A stretch of 64,000 nucleotides of DNA from Rotaria sp. Silwood1 (lineage: Eukaryota > Rotifera > Eurotatoria > Philodinida > Philodinidae): positions 496,001-560,000 of the forward strand of contig CAJNOP010000012.1 of NCBI GenBank assembly GCA_905250075.1, written 5' to 3'. Positions 1 to 13,218 of the stretch are shown one piece after another (the stretch's first letter is position 1; each line of letters begins with the position of its first letter). The notes beneath the pieces were generated by a model. That model saw only the letters and a list, made by a program, of their open reading frames with translations. It was not told the origin of the DNA and ran no database searches. Both the position numbers and the translations under genes were made by a program.

Positions 1-3000
1 CATTTTCATTTGTAAATACCTTTCCAATTAATTCTAAATGTTCTTGGACAGATAAATCATCATAAAGAATATCTAAAATACACATAAAAACAACTAATCT
101 CTATCACAGCTGTTTCTTTTTTTTTCTTATTACCAAATTGTGGACAAAATCCAAGAATTTTTCGAACTTCTTGAATATGTGTTCTATTATTTAATCCTTC
201 AATAGTCACATAGCCCGATGTTGGTTCTAACATACCTAAAATAAATAAATATTATATCTATAACATCAACCTTATTATTCAATAAAACGAACCAACAAGT
301 ATAAATGTTGTTGTTGTCTTTCCTGCACCATTATGACCTAATAATGAACATACTTCACCTTTGTAAAATTTTAATGATAAATCTGAAACTGCTTGAACTT
401 TTCCAAATTTCTATATAAATAAAATTTATTTAAAATATTAAATATAAACATTTAATTATTTACTTTTGTTAAATGTGATACTGTTACTGATGGATTAATA
501 GTATTTCTCATTGAATTTAATTCAATCCAACAATTACTACCATAAATTCCATCATTTTTATGTGTTAATCGATCATTATCATCAAATGGTTGCACAAGTG
601 GTGTTGCATGAGGTTTCCAATAAGATTTTTTAAAAAGATAATTCCATGATTGTGAAACTCCAAATTCACCAGGATTTACACGTTCAACATAAATTGCCAA
701 GAAAAAATAAATTACCGAATAAATAAGCATTAAAAGAAGACATATGCCAATGTATAATGGATATGTATATAGATTTGAATAAAGTTGTTCAAATGTGGTC
801 ATACCATCTAAATAATTTAAAATTTTCAATGAAAAAAGAAATCTATGAGCACAATACTGGCGGGCTTAAAATATGAAAATACCATGTCGATGTTCTCGCT
901 AATCTTTTTGTCTATCGATTTTGAAACATATTTCTTCAGTATCTGTTCACTTAATTCCTGAGAAATGCAGTACAAAAGTAGTTCATATATTATAACGAGA
1001 CGTTATTGATATTTGATCCACAGTGGACATCAAAAATCTCGCACCACTTTTTTGTTTTGGTTCGCATTTCAAAAAAATACACGGCATAGGTTCAAATTTC
1101 TTTTTACCTTCGGATAACAGAGCTAGAGTTCTATATGTATGCATATGTTTGAAATGAATAACCCTTGAATCTGAAATACAAGAAAGAAAACAAACTTCAG
1201 TACCACGACAAAAACTACATAAAAAAAGACAAGCTGATATGGCTGTAATGGTTTTGAGAAAGATCTTATTAATGAGAAAATTGAATAAGTTTTTGTTTGA
1301 TATTTTTACATGAGTCGATAGATTTCGACGAGCTCTACCAAACTGTCTATATTAAATTTTTTTATAACCCCTTTCTGGGACAAAAAGATTACAAAATAAT
1401 CGCACGTTTTATTTGTTCTATATGAAAAGCCGAAAATTTTTTTTATACCAGAAAAGCATAAAAATACAATTTTATCGTAATTTTTTGTTTCAGAAAAGGG
1501 TTCTAAAAAATTTTAATATAGACAGTTTTTGTAGAACTCGTTGAGATGAATCGACTCATGTAATAATATCAAACAAAATCTTACTCGATTTTTTCGTATT
1601 ACTCCAACCTTAGTGAAACTTCTATAACTGAAAACAATCGTACCATTTTGTCTTTTTTTAGGTAGTTTTTGTCGTAATACTGAAGTTTGTGTTCTTTCCT
1701 GTATTTCATATTCAAGAGTTATTTATTTCAAACATATGCATACATATAAAACTCGAGCTTTATTATCCGAAGGTAAAAAGAAATATGAATCTATGCCGTG
1801 CATTTTTGAAATGCGAACCAAAACAAAAAAGTGGTGCGAAACTTTTAATGTCCAGTGCGTGTTCGTATTTCGACAACATCTGTGTCCAAGAGCGAGGACA
1901 TTGCTAAGGAGTGTGTTTTTTGAAAAGATGCAAAAGTTGTGATTGTCTTTCATAAAATCGTGAAATGGGGTGTATATATCACGAAAAAAGCGGATTTCGT
2001 GAACAATCATCAAACTCTTTAAGATTCTAAAATTGCGCAGTCAAGTAGAATGGTGCTGAATGTTATGGAATTCTGTGACTGGTTTTATGGAGAACTTTGA
2101 AATCTTATATTATAATAAAGTTCTGATAAAATCTAACATCATCTGTAACATTAGAATTTTTAATAAAGGCCATAACGTCATCGAACTATAATGGTTCTAA
2201 GATTCTATGCGTTTTTTGCAGAAGTCTGTTTGACTCCATCTGGTGCTAAAAGACTTTAAGTGCAGAGATTTCATAGATTCTCGAGTACTTCCGGATTCAA
2301 AAGTTTTCTTATTTCTCCTTAATATGCATGCACAATGATATCGCCCGGGGATACTATGTGATACTGGTCACATAAGAGAAGAAGAGAATATTGTGGTGGT
2401 CTAGTGACGACAGATAATCGTGCTAATTAGAATTTACAAAAAATCTCAAAAGGTAATTATGTATACGTTTCCTGTCACTAAAGGATTAATATTTATTAAA
2501 ACTAGCAATGCTGCATTACGAGCTCAAATCGCTAAAGGATCAACATTTCCAGTGAATTTAACAAATCAGGCTCATGGTTTGATAAACAATAAATTATGCT
2601 TTATTTGCTTTTTTTCTTATTACAAACACATGACTCACTCATATTTGAACACATTCTGAGTGTAAATTAAAATAAATATATTCTAACAATATTAGCTTTA
2701 GCCCTCACATATATTTTGTACTGATATTGTTTTGTGACAGCTTGCAGAAATCCATCTTACATTCATCAAAACATCCTTGGAATTTCTGATTTACTCAAAG
2801 TCTACTATATACCCACAAATATATCTCCCCCTCCCCAGACTTCCGCCACTGGTGAAAGTTCTACTAGTAAAATTCCGACCATCCACCGACATTTGTCACG
2901 ATATGTAGGCACAGGATTGCGATTCAATTTTATCATTATACTGCAACATTCCTTGTTGAGTCGTATTTTACAAACGGAGGCAAAAAATGAAACTCACTAC

Positions 3001-4744
3001 TTTTTCGTTCATATTGTAAAACAACTTGTAAACAAAACATAAGACCGGTATTTGGAAATAAACATAAAAAATATCGAACACCAACCGATACACCAGGATA
3101 AAAATCAATGAATGTTATTATCCATACAACAAAACCAATTACTTTGGCTACAAATGCTATAATTAAGGAAAGGTAAATAGAATCAAATAAGAAAATCTAT
3201 GTTGAAACTTACAACGTTTAAAAAATTGTCCAAAAAAAACACTAAACGCTGAAACTTGTATTGAATAAACAAATAAAATTGTCCAAATCAATGTCCAATG
3301 TGTATAATTAAATATAGCTTTACGAACACTATTTTTTCGTGAACCACTTGTTGGTAAAACAATCATACTCAATCCTGTCACTACAGTAGTAAGAATAAAA
3401 AATATTAACATTGATCGTGTAATCCAAACCAAATTATTGATCCAAGTACGAAGACCATATATACGTAAATATTCCTATTTAGATAAATATATATATTTTT
3501 CTTAATATGAGCAAGATAACTCTTTTGTTTTTCGACTGGGACAATAAAAATGGCTGATCTCATTCCTAAATACTTCATTCCTTACTTTTGTTTTATTTTG
3601 CCTTTCTTCAACAATATAACCAACATTCATGATAAAAGTAACAAGAAAAATAATCGAGAAAAATATTGGAATAAAAAATCCAAAAACTGAATGCAATTGA
3701 TCAAAATAATATTCTGGACAACCAAAATGATTCATAGAAATCTATTTTCAAATCAATGAATTAAATAAGTTATATAGTCTTAGAATAATTCTATATGATC
3801 TCACACTAAGTGATAAATTTTGAGTAGTTTTTGTAACATATTGAATAATTGATAGATCTATGAAATATTGTATACCCACAAATCGATAAGTATAATAGTC
3901 AAAACTTGATTTGTCTTAAAATACATAAAAATACTCTATATATTTAATTATTCTCTTTAATCAATTACCTTGACAAAAATCTTCAGGAGAACGTTTCCAT
4001 AAATAATCATTTTCTGAAATTTTCACACTCTGAGCATGATAATAATATGGACCATTTCTAAGATTAAAGAAATAGTTTTAAAAAAAAAGCAATCAATATA
4101 ATGAAGTTAATCAAATACTCTTGCGTGCGTAAAGTATATTTAACTTCATTTGGCATTACTGATGGGTCAGTACATGAATCAAGATTATTAAATTGAATAT
4201 AAGCAATTATTGACTGTAGGGTTTTATTTGACAATGTTGAAAGAGAAGGATCAGGTATGACTTGAGCTATAAGTAGATAGTTGTTTTTCAAAATATTTTA
4301 TTGATTTAATTAATTATCAATAATAAAAAAAACAACATACTATTATTAGGAAAATTAGGCCATCTTTTTATTAGATTATTTACAGCATTAGTAACAATAG
4401 TTGTTGTACAAAGGTTTCCTATTAGAAATAATTGAATTTTATTAAAATTATTAATAAATGAACAAACCTGGATAATAGTAAATAATATCACCAATGCCAG
4501 TAATTGATAACATATCTTGCGGATAAAAAGGAGGTATTTGATAAGAGGAATAATAACGACGATCAAGAATATAACGCATACCAAGTAGAAAACCCATAAA
4601 TATATAAGCTAATAGAATTTCGGCAATTGTTTGACCCGGTTTTCGTATAGTTAAAAGAAATGTTTTGACGAAAAGTGCTTGAAAATCATGAAGAAATTTA
4701 ATAAAACCACCATATCGATGACGATTTTCATGGTGTTCCATCAT
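1..4744 (-). CDS. ABCA-subfamily ABC transporter (partial, 3' end outside window)
   Basis: This is the N-terminal half of a full-size ABCA transporter, a membrane ATPase family that moves lipids across membranes. Eleven exons fit by GT-AG signals and phase: 4744-4468, 4418-4341, 4266-4119, 4057-3969, 3713-3586, 3474-3213, 3156-3001, 807-464, 410-293, 235-134 and 72-1, about 591 codons. Exon 1 holds a cytosolic start and the first membrane helix. The next exons form the large extracellular loop, and 3713-3001 plus 807-700 encode a cluster of hydrophobic helices. The first nucleotide-binding domain follows: Walker [11 protein letters not shown] near 320 and the Q-loop FCPQF near 140. The signature motif, Walker B and the second half lie beyond the window edge. 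The 2.2-kb intron 3000-808 carries a foldback element. The family is certain, but the exact ABCA paralogue is not. The acceptor at 3713 is the least certain junction. Confidence 0.9.
1021..1858. mobile_element. Foldback (long inverted repeat) element in ABCA intron
   Basis: About 840 bases in which the left half (from about 1021) reads as the reverse complement of the right half (to about 1858), centred near 1430. Matching blocks include ACTGAAGTTTG near 1683 with its complement near 1195, and the outer block GGTGCGA at 1832 with its complement near 1040. The arms are diverged but collinear, and no transposase ORF is visible. The short ORFs here are shadows of the palindrome. It lies wholly inside the intron 808-3000. 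I could not find a clean target-site duplication. Confidence 0.75.
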
Positions 4745-6200
4745 AATGGTTTTTTTTTACTGCGTATAATATCTATCAACAATAAAAAAAGAAAAACAGA
4801 AATATTTCAATTACTTTTCCATGTAGCTCAGAAGTCAAGAAATTTTTCAAATAAATGATAACATTCATTAATTAAGTACATAATGCTTTTTTTTCTTTTT
4901 TTTCTTTTTCTTCATTAAAGTGCTTGAGCAGGTAAAACTAATCCTAAAAGTAAAAAAGTATCTAGCAGCTCAGGGAAATAAGAGCTTAAAATTCTTACTC
5001 TTTTTTCAAATAAATTCCCCTTTGAGTTCATTTTTTTTATTCTATTCGTTCATTATTATATCTTTATATGAGATTATAAATTTTAACTTTTAGCTGTAAA
5101 ATTATTCAAATGAAACAATTGAAATACTGTTTGTGTTGTAAAATTTGACTAATCTTTTATACTTTTCGGAAAAAAATTGGTAAATATATGTTAGATGAAG
5201 GCTCGTGACATGTCGCAAGATTCTTTAGTTAAATGAAGAAAAATACATCTGCTTTCAACTTATCTTGTATCAAGTTTAATTAGAAAACAGGATGAAGTAT
5301 AATATCTGATAGTATTAATAGATTGAAAAAAACGAAGTAGAAATTCAACCGAAGATATGATGAGTGGCATCGAGTGACACATAATTATCATTATGATGAT
5401 ATTTTAGAACCTGTCAAATATTCAATATGAACGAATGGTTAACTATATTTTATTGATAAAAAAAGATTTATAAAATTCATAGTTTTCAAAGCATCCTATT
5501 TATAAGACTTGAAAATAAAGTAAAAAATGAAAAGACTTCAATAAATAGGATTAATAAGTAAACTTTACTAATAGCCAATAAAAGAAATGAAGATCTATTT
5601 TATTTTTATCTCATTTGATTATAGAAACATGGAATAAAGATATGCTATGTTGTGTGCTTGATTTTTAATCACAGAATATTGCGTTGCAAGCGTGATACAA
5701 TAGCCAGAAATTTGTATTCATTTAACTCACTTTTTATTTCCATACATCGAATGTTTCCAAAAATCAATAGACTTACTTTATTTGAAAGAACTTACGTTGA
5801 TTATGACAAACATAAACTTATCATTTATTGAACATGATCCGTCTAGCTATTTATTATGTTGTTCATGGTTGGTAGTCGGTACTGTCATGAAGAAAAAAAA
5901 TGAGTACGCAGAAGCGCATAATAGAAAAAAAAACAAAAGTGACGCATTTGGATGCTACATCTACTTTTTTTTTATTATGGATTAAAAGAAAAAATGACAC
6001 TCGCAGATTTATGAGAGAAAAAGAGTCTTTTCTTGCTCGTCTGTGTGACATATTCTAATGAAATACCGTTAATTTTTCTTTCTTCATAGAAATTAATTTG
6101 AGAATAATTTTAGTAACATTTTTATTTTTTATTTTTAATCTCATAATATGAAATACAACAAATAAAAAGAAAAAAAATGTCGTTTGTCTTTTGTTAAATT
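4745..6200. other. Intergenic, AT-rich, nothing recognised
   Basis: This gap separates the starts of the ABCA gene and the end of the histidine decarboxylase gene, both on the minus strand. It is AT-rich with poly-T runs. Two short ORFs (5782-5985 plus, 5863-6051 minus) overlap on opposite strands and show no protein features. The ABCA promoter and the HDC 3' UTR must lie here but no specific signal can be named. Confidence 0.5.
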
Positions 6201-9200
6201 TTATTCTTTGCCATTTTTCGGTATGTTACCATGATTTTCAGTGTGCCCATTAGCTGATGTCAATGTAAATTCATCAATTGTTTTATTATTATCCATAGAA
6301 TTATTTTCTAAAATTTCCTCAATACGTGAATCTAAACTTCCTTGACGACTAATTGGTAATGATGAAGGTGTTGATGAAATTAAATATTTATTATCTTGTT
6401 TATTATTTGTCATCCAATAATCAATACTCATTTGTTTACTAATTTTTGGATGAGTAGAATCAGTTTTTGTTCGTCGTCGTCTTGATATAGGTAAAGGAGA
6501 ATTTTTTAATGCACGTTGACTTAATTCATGTGTCATTGCATAAATATGACTTGTATCAAGTGGAAGTATAGCAGCAAAACTTCCATTTATTAAACATGGA
6601 CTATGTGGTGTATTTGATAAAACAAGTGACATACGAAAACCATCATGTAAATTTTTCATTGTATTTCTTCGTTCTCTTGGCGATAAATTATCTAATGGAC
6701 GAAGTATTTTCGTAGCTGATTTTTGTATTATATTCCAATCACGTTTAATATCATCAGAATTAGTTGATGTAGCTGTTACTGTAAAACGAATAATATATTT
6801 TCCTTTAATCGATGCTGGTACACAATGTATTAAACCACCACTATTGATTTCTTTTAATAACTGTTCAGTTAATTCATTTTCACCCTGAAGAAGAAAAAGA
6901 AAATAGAAAAAACAAAGAAAACAAAAGGAAAAATTTTTCTTTACTTTTAATCGAAATGTAACGAGACCAAGATGTCGTTCAACTGGTAATTCAAAGCGAT
7001 CATCACTTTTAACTAATGATTCAAATAATGTACCCATTCGAACACTCTAAAAACAAAAAGAAAAGTTTTCTTTTACAAGTTTACATCAATTGACTTGAAA
7101 CATTTTTGTTTTTGTTTTTTTTTTGACAAAAAAAAATTGATCATGACAAATGTCATGATATCTTTATTGTCAATAATAGAGCTTGTGAAATTGACTTAAT
7201 TGATCTCTTATTCATCATTGTTTTTCATTGCATGCTCAGTTATGTGTGGGGAGTGTTTTGAGCACCAAAAAAAGAGTGAAATGGGCACCAAATTTATTTA
7301 TATATGAAATAAGAAAATAAATAATGTCATCACACAAAACAACATGAAGAAAACAAAATTAAAAATTTGATATTGTTTGCTGGACATATTTTTGCTATGG
7401 TAATTTTTACTTTTTTTTTATACATCTTTTATATACAAATTATTACTCCAATTAATTAGATTATTTAAGAATTGTCATTGAATTAATGAATATGAGTAGA
7501 GCTTATCACAGTTTAATAGCAAAGTACCTATGAACTGCCATTTTTTATGCGTTTAAAGCTTAATTGATACCTTTGGTACTGTTCTGTTCATTTGGTGCTC
7601 AAAACACTTTTCTTTCTAAACATTTTCTTACATTTCGAATATGTTTTTGAAGACCTTCAACACCAAACGATCGAATTACAAACCAAAGTTTTAATGCACG
7701 AAATCGACGACTCAATGGTACTTGCCAATGCTACAAATAAAAGGCCATTCTGTCATTAATAGCAAATAATAATAATCTTTTAATCATACCATATAATCAA
7801 TCGCTACACCCGCATTTTCATGTTGAAGATATAATGGATCAACATTAAATGCTCGATGTAATGCAGCACTTGATTTTACCCTACAGAAATATCAGATTAG
7901 AAAAAAATGTCGTATTCTATATCTCAAATCTTACCACATAGCCGTACAATCAAAATGAACCTTAATAAATTAAATAAATTTTATAATATATTAAATATAA
8001 AAAAATCGACGTAACTAACCATCATCCATTTTGAAGGATTAAATGCAAATGATTGTGTTAATTCTACACCATTCATAAAATGTCGAAACTCCGGACAAAT
8101 AAAAGCACTTCCTGCATAAGCTGCATCGACATGTATCCATATATGTTCTCGTTCACCTATTTAAACATTTTCATTTTAAATAATTCTATTTCATTAATCA
8201 ATATAACTTACATATCGGACCAAGTTCAACGAGATTATCAAACGCACAAGCTCCCGTTGTACCCAATGTTGCACAAAGCTAAAGATTCTTACTAATTGAG
8301 AAAGAACGCCGAGAATTCAATAAATATTTTACTTACATAAAATGGAATAAGACCATTTTCTTTATCTTTAGCTATTGCTTGTCGGAGTGCATTACCACGT
8401 AAACGTAATTTATCATCACTTGGTACAAGATTTAATTTAACCAAACCAATAAGACAAGCTTTTTCTACTGATGAATGAGCTTGATCAGAACAATAAGCAA
8501 CAAGACGTCCATTGATTTCGGCTGGACTTAAATAAGGAAATTGAGCTTGAACTCTATGAATAACTTCTTTTCGAGCAGCAAGTAATGCAACAAGTGTTGC
8601 TTCAGAAGCGGTTGTCTAAAAACAAATTTGTCGATAATTACTAACGAGGGCACCTTCCCAAGTGTTAATCGCTGATTGACCTCATATTTTGCCCATAACT
8701 AAGACTTGATGAGACTAGCAGAAGTCCGAAAGGATTCGTCCCCAAACGCTGTTCTTCGGAAGTTACGACCGTTTTACTGGTTTTTCGACCTCTAGCAATG
8801 ATATTTATAGTTAAGCCCAACAATGAAATTTTGGCCTGAAATTTCGTTCATGAACAGGTCTCATGGTCACTAGAATGTCCTTCAAATTTTAGCTGAAATG
8901 AACGTTTCTTTCTCAAAATATTGAAGTTTCAAGGAACGATCATATTTCAAAGGCAAAGGTAAAAAAATCGAGCTTCTTAGAAACTCAATATCTCGAGAAA
9001 GAAACGTTCATTTTAGCTGAAACTTCTAGAATGTTCTAGTGATCATGGGACCTGTTTACGAACAAAATTTCAGGCCAAAATTTCATTGTTGGGCTTAACT
9101 AAAAATATCATTGCCAGAGGTCGAAAAACCAGTAAAACGGTCGTAACTCCAGAAGAACAGCGTATGAGAACGAATCCTTCTAGGCTTCTGCTAGTCTCAT

Positions 9201-12200
9201 CGAGTCTTAGTTATGGGCAAAATATGAGATCGATCAGCGATTAACAGTTGGGAAGGTGCCCTCGTAAGACAAAATTTAACATATCAATTTACTTGAATTA
9301 CACCTCCACCAGTTGTATCAGCATGTGTATGTAAAAAATCATTAGGTAAACCAATCATTTTTGCTAACCAATCCATGACAACTGCTTCTAATTCTGTACA
9401 TGCTGGACTTGATGCCTATTTTAATAAGATTAATCTATAAGTCTAAGATTTTATGATATATATTCAAGTAAAAAAAATATTTAATAAACAGATTTAACCG
9501 TGTAATAAGAGGTGGTTGGAAAGCTATTAAATAAGATGTTTGTTTACTTTTGATCAGCTAGAAATTATTTATAATGAGTTAGGACTAGAATTATGTGTTC
9601 ATTTCGAATATAGGTTTGAAAATTTTGTCTAACTTTTTGTTCGAGAATAGTGAAAAAAATAATCTTTGAACAACCCAAAAACTGAGTTTGGACAGAACTT
9701 GTGAACTGCTGTCTCCGGTGAATATGTTTGTTTATTTTAGCCTGCTTGAAAGCATTTTAGACGTGTCAAAAACTATATGTCGCGATCAGAATTTAAATAT
9801 GGACTTAACATTGTAGCGTTTATTTTTGTTCCAGAGTAATGAAGAACGTTATGAGAGACCTGAAAAGTTATTATTAATGATGAGTCAACAATTTTTCGTT
9901 TTCTCTATCTGTTGCTTTTCGAACATGGTAAAAATTGTCGGAATCAATCGCTCTATAAAATAGACACTTCTCTCCAAACTATGGTATTGAATCACTGAGA
10001 GAACTTCTTTAGCAGCCTCCTTTGTATATTAATGATTTTTTCGTCCATGAATACTAAATATTATTCTAATGACAACTCTAAAAGGATTTGAATTCCTTGT
10101 ATAATTTAACTCAACTATGCAATTTCGGTCTGACACTTTACGCATGTTAAGCAATCAGTTAGATTGGATTAATAAAAGAATTCAGAAGTTTTGAACAAAG
10201 TCCCTTCGAGATATGAAGTCTGAAAGATACAGACTCATTTCCATGAATAGTATACACAGCATGCAACTCTCTACATGCACTAAGTTTCAAATCACAATTC
10301 ATAAATACATGTCTTTCGAAAATCTAGGACCTCCAGAAAAAGGCATGCTAAAAATTCGACAGTTTAGGATCATTGAAATAGAAAAGAAGCATCTGACTAT
10401 GTTTTATTGAAAGCAATAGCTCTTACCTAAGTGAGGTTACAACCTTTTCAAGAATTTCTTTCAACTTAAAATAGTTCGTCGATTTTTCAAAAATGATCAT
10501 TCAAGAAAAACGAACATCGAGGTAGTTTCTCGAAAAACACAAAAAAATCTTCATGTAGTGCGTTTTGTAGGGTAGTTTCTGATCTATACGCTCGTATATA
10601 TATAAAGATCTTTCATTATTGTCTACAATCACAATAATGAAAATATCAAAATATGCAAAAAAAATTTCCGCCCAAACTAATTTTTTGGTCTTTTCAAAGA
10701 ACAACATCACCACTCTCGAGTCAAAACTGAGACATAACTTCTAACTCGATATTCGAAAACAGCACAAAACTTTATTTCTAATTCATAACTTTTGGTACTG
10801 TTTAACAGGTCAAAAGTGAACAGGCATCATGTCTAAAACCTTTCCGATCACTTGTTTGATGTCGGCTGTTGTCTATGACTTTTATGTTGAAACAAAAAGC
10901 TAATTAACAGTTAATCGAATGAATCTATTTTTCAATCTCTTAAGGGTCCCCCATTTTCTCGCCCAAAATTTTGTTTTTTTGTGACCATTGTATAGTTTCA
11001 AGTAGTGCCTATCTACTGACTATATTTTGGAAACCAACAATTGCCTTTAAAGATTAAAAAATTCCAGGAGGAATTAAATTTACAAAGTGAAAATAGCTAA
11101 AATTTTATATTTTTTTGTTTTTTCTCAAAATCAAATTTTTAGTAGGAAAAGTACTGTTTCGCCCCCGTTTCTTCGACATGGTAAGAGAGATCGAGCTGAA
11201 ATTTTTTTTACATAGTCTACTCACCATTTGGGGTGAGTATTTTTGTCTTTTCAAGAATTATTGCTCTGGTGATTTTTGGCAGCTTTCACAAAATTTGCTA
11301 GAGGAATAAAAACAAGCATTTTTTAGGGTAGGCTCAATATTTTGACTTTTTTATTGAAACAACAAAAGATAAAAAGAAACTAAAAAAAAATGTGCATCCC
11401 AAACAGTGTCTACTACCCGTAAAAAAATTTTCAGCTCAATCAAACATACCGACTTGTAGAAACGGGGGCGAAAACTAGGGCCATTTTTCAACATTGTGAC
11501 CCTATTATCTCATAGAATGCAGCATCAGAGAATTTTGAGTCTAGGACAACTTTTGCTGTACTCATCAAGATCTATCTGTCCTGAAAATTTCAAATTTTTC
11601 TGATGAGCCGTTCTCAAGAAACTTCGGAAAGGGGGGGGGGTACCCTTAAAGGTGTCTGCAGAAATTTGAAACAATGTGTTTGAATTAAAATTTTGTATTG
11701 TTTTCGAATATAATTTTAGCATGCCATGAGGACTTCTGTTTTAGAATTTATGAGTCGATTTTGTAGAGGTGCGAAAATTCAGTTTGAATGTAGAAAGTTT
11801 CCATTCTTTTGTATAGAATTAACAGCGTAATTGTTTTTCATGAATTGATATTAGATTCAAGGATTTCAGTGGCGGATCTAGCCGCTCGGCGCTTTCGGCG
11901 ATTGAAGTTTCAAGGCGATTACGCCACGTAAAACTTACTACGTAATTTAACCTTTCTCTAACCAACATAGAAGCCTCACAAAGATAATTCCATTCGCGCT
12001 GACCTATACTTCTTACTGCTTCAAAAAAAAGTAGCTCCCCTCACTCTGGCAAAATCCTAGATCCGCCACTGAAGGGTTTCAAAATAATCATTCAGGAATA
12101 GTTGAGTTTACTTTTCACGTCTGTTATTCATAAAAATCGAAAAAATTGCTGAAATTAGTACGGTATTTCTTACTCAAATGCTCTCTGTCAATCAATAATT

Positions 12201-13218
12201 TGCAGCAAGCTAGTCATTAGTATATCATTTTATGGAGAAATGTTTACTTTATTATTCATCGCACTTGAAATAGTTTTCACATTTACTTTGAATAAATTTT
12301 GACGCGCTGAAATTCGTTCGAACTAAACTTACTTATAACTCTTAAATCAGAAATACTAGAAAAATTTCGAAATCATATTCTAAAAGCATACAAAAGACTG
12401 ATTCTAACTCAATGGTATCAAATTTTTGTAGAGTGGTCCTTTGAGAAGTTAACAAATGATTGAACACTTGGTCAAATTAATTTTCAATCATGTCTTACTT
12501 TTTTATGGTCAAAGTACTCTTCAATAGAAATTTATCTTTTAAAATAAACAACATTGAAAAGCCCAAATCAACTATTAGTAGTAAATAAGACACGATTTCA
12601 AGCTATTAAAATATAGTAAATAATTCGTTATATGATCATTGTGTTCTGACACTCATTAAAACGTTACGAAGGTTCTCACGTTTTTATGAATGAAACACGT
12701 CATTGAGTTGAACAGACTTTTTCCTTTTTTTTTCTACTTACCCAAGTAAATCCTATTTGATTTAAACCATTTGCTAGCAAATCCTAAATAGAAACTACAA
12801 TAGAAAATAATATAAAAATATCCATATTATACTCCAAGTAATGATGGATAAGAATTTAAAGCTGGAAAATAAGCATGCATATAAGGAGATTGCCAATGTG
12901 TAATCTATAGAAAAAACAATGAAATATTATGAGAATATTAATATGAATAAAATATACTCCAGGCATAATCACACGCTCGACATCTTTAAAAATATTCTCC
13001 CACGATTCACCATGTTTTGGCGCTTCTTCATCAATCATTGGTCGCATATAACCTGGTTTAACATTTGGAAATACACGTCTTGTTCGAATATTGGTTAAAT
13101 AATCAGCAATAAAATCAATCATTTCTTTTCCTAAATCAAGTATTAAAATGCAAATTTTTTTATATACTTGAAATTCTAAAATTTTCATACCTCGTTGTCG
13201 GAATTCATCTGCATCCAT
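6201..13218 (-). CDS. HDC: Histidine decarboxylase (PLP-dependent, group II)
   Basis: Converts histidine to histamine with pyridoxal phosphate, a cytosolic enzyme of neurons and secretory cells. Thirteen exons: 13218-13191, 13130-12958, 12904-12833, 12783-12742, 9415-9293, 8615-8337, 8278-8212, 8156-8020, 7960-7935, 7880-7790, 7730-7632, 7046-6945 and 6884-6201. They total 1923 bases, 640 residues, with phases that close; human HDC is 662. The ATG at 13218 begins [10 protein letters not shown], typical of the family. The PLP lysine sits in FNPSKW at residue 304 and the PLP-binding aspartate in HVDAAYAG at 272. Residues such as [18 protein letters not shown] and [18 protein letters not shown] fit animal HDC better than tyrosine or DOPA decarboxylases. 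The last 150 or so residues are a polar, low-complexity tail. Exon 9 is only 26 bases. Substrate choice is inferred from similarity; a tyrosine decarboxylase is the main alternative. Confidence 0.88.
8640..9268. mobile_element. Foldback/MITE-like palindrome in HDC intron
   Basis: A near-perfect palindrome of about 630 bases inside the HDC intron 8616-9292, centred near 8955. The ends are GAGGGCACCTTCCCA at 8646 and TGGGAAGGTGCCCTC at 9250. Arms match over most of their length, with shared blocks such as GGTCGAAAAACCAGTAAAACG on the right and its complement on the left. There is no coding capacity. Diverged single-arm relatives occur near 28300-28430, 32265-32310 and 34810-34870. Confidence 0.8.
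10940..11652. mobile_element. Inverted-repeat element in HDC intron
   Basis: Inside the 3.3-kb HDC intron 9416-12741. The left end reads TTAAGGGTCCCCC near 10941 and the right end GGGGTACCCTTAA near 11636. A second matched pair lies inside: TTTCGCCCCCGTTTCT near 11156 and AGAAACGGGGGCGAAA near 11458. Between them the arms are only partly complementary, so this is an older or more diverged foldback than its neighbours. No ORF of note. Confidence 0.55.
11867..12071. mobile_element. hAT-like MITE, 205 bases
   Basis: A 15-base perfect terminal inverted repeat CAGTGGCGGATCTAG bounds the element. It is flanked by AAGGATTT (11859-11866) and AAGGGTTT (12072-12079), an 8-base duplication with one mismatch, which is the target-site length of the hAT superfamily. 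The inside is non-coding. It lies in the large HDC intron 9416-12741. Confidence 0.8.

Noticed and set aside
1689..2013. Overlapping short ORFs on both strands near 1700-2000
   Set aside because: They lie mostly in the right arm of the foldback element, overlap each other in opposite orientation and have no protein features.
2835..2860. CTTCCGCCACTG end of a MITE in the ABCA intron
   Set aside because: Only one end was found, with no partner or duplication, so no element could be bounded.
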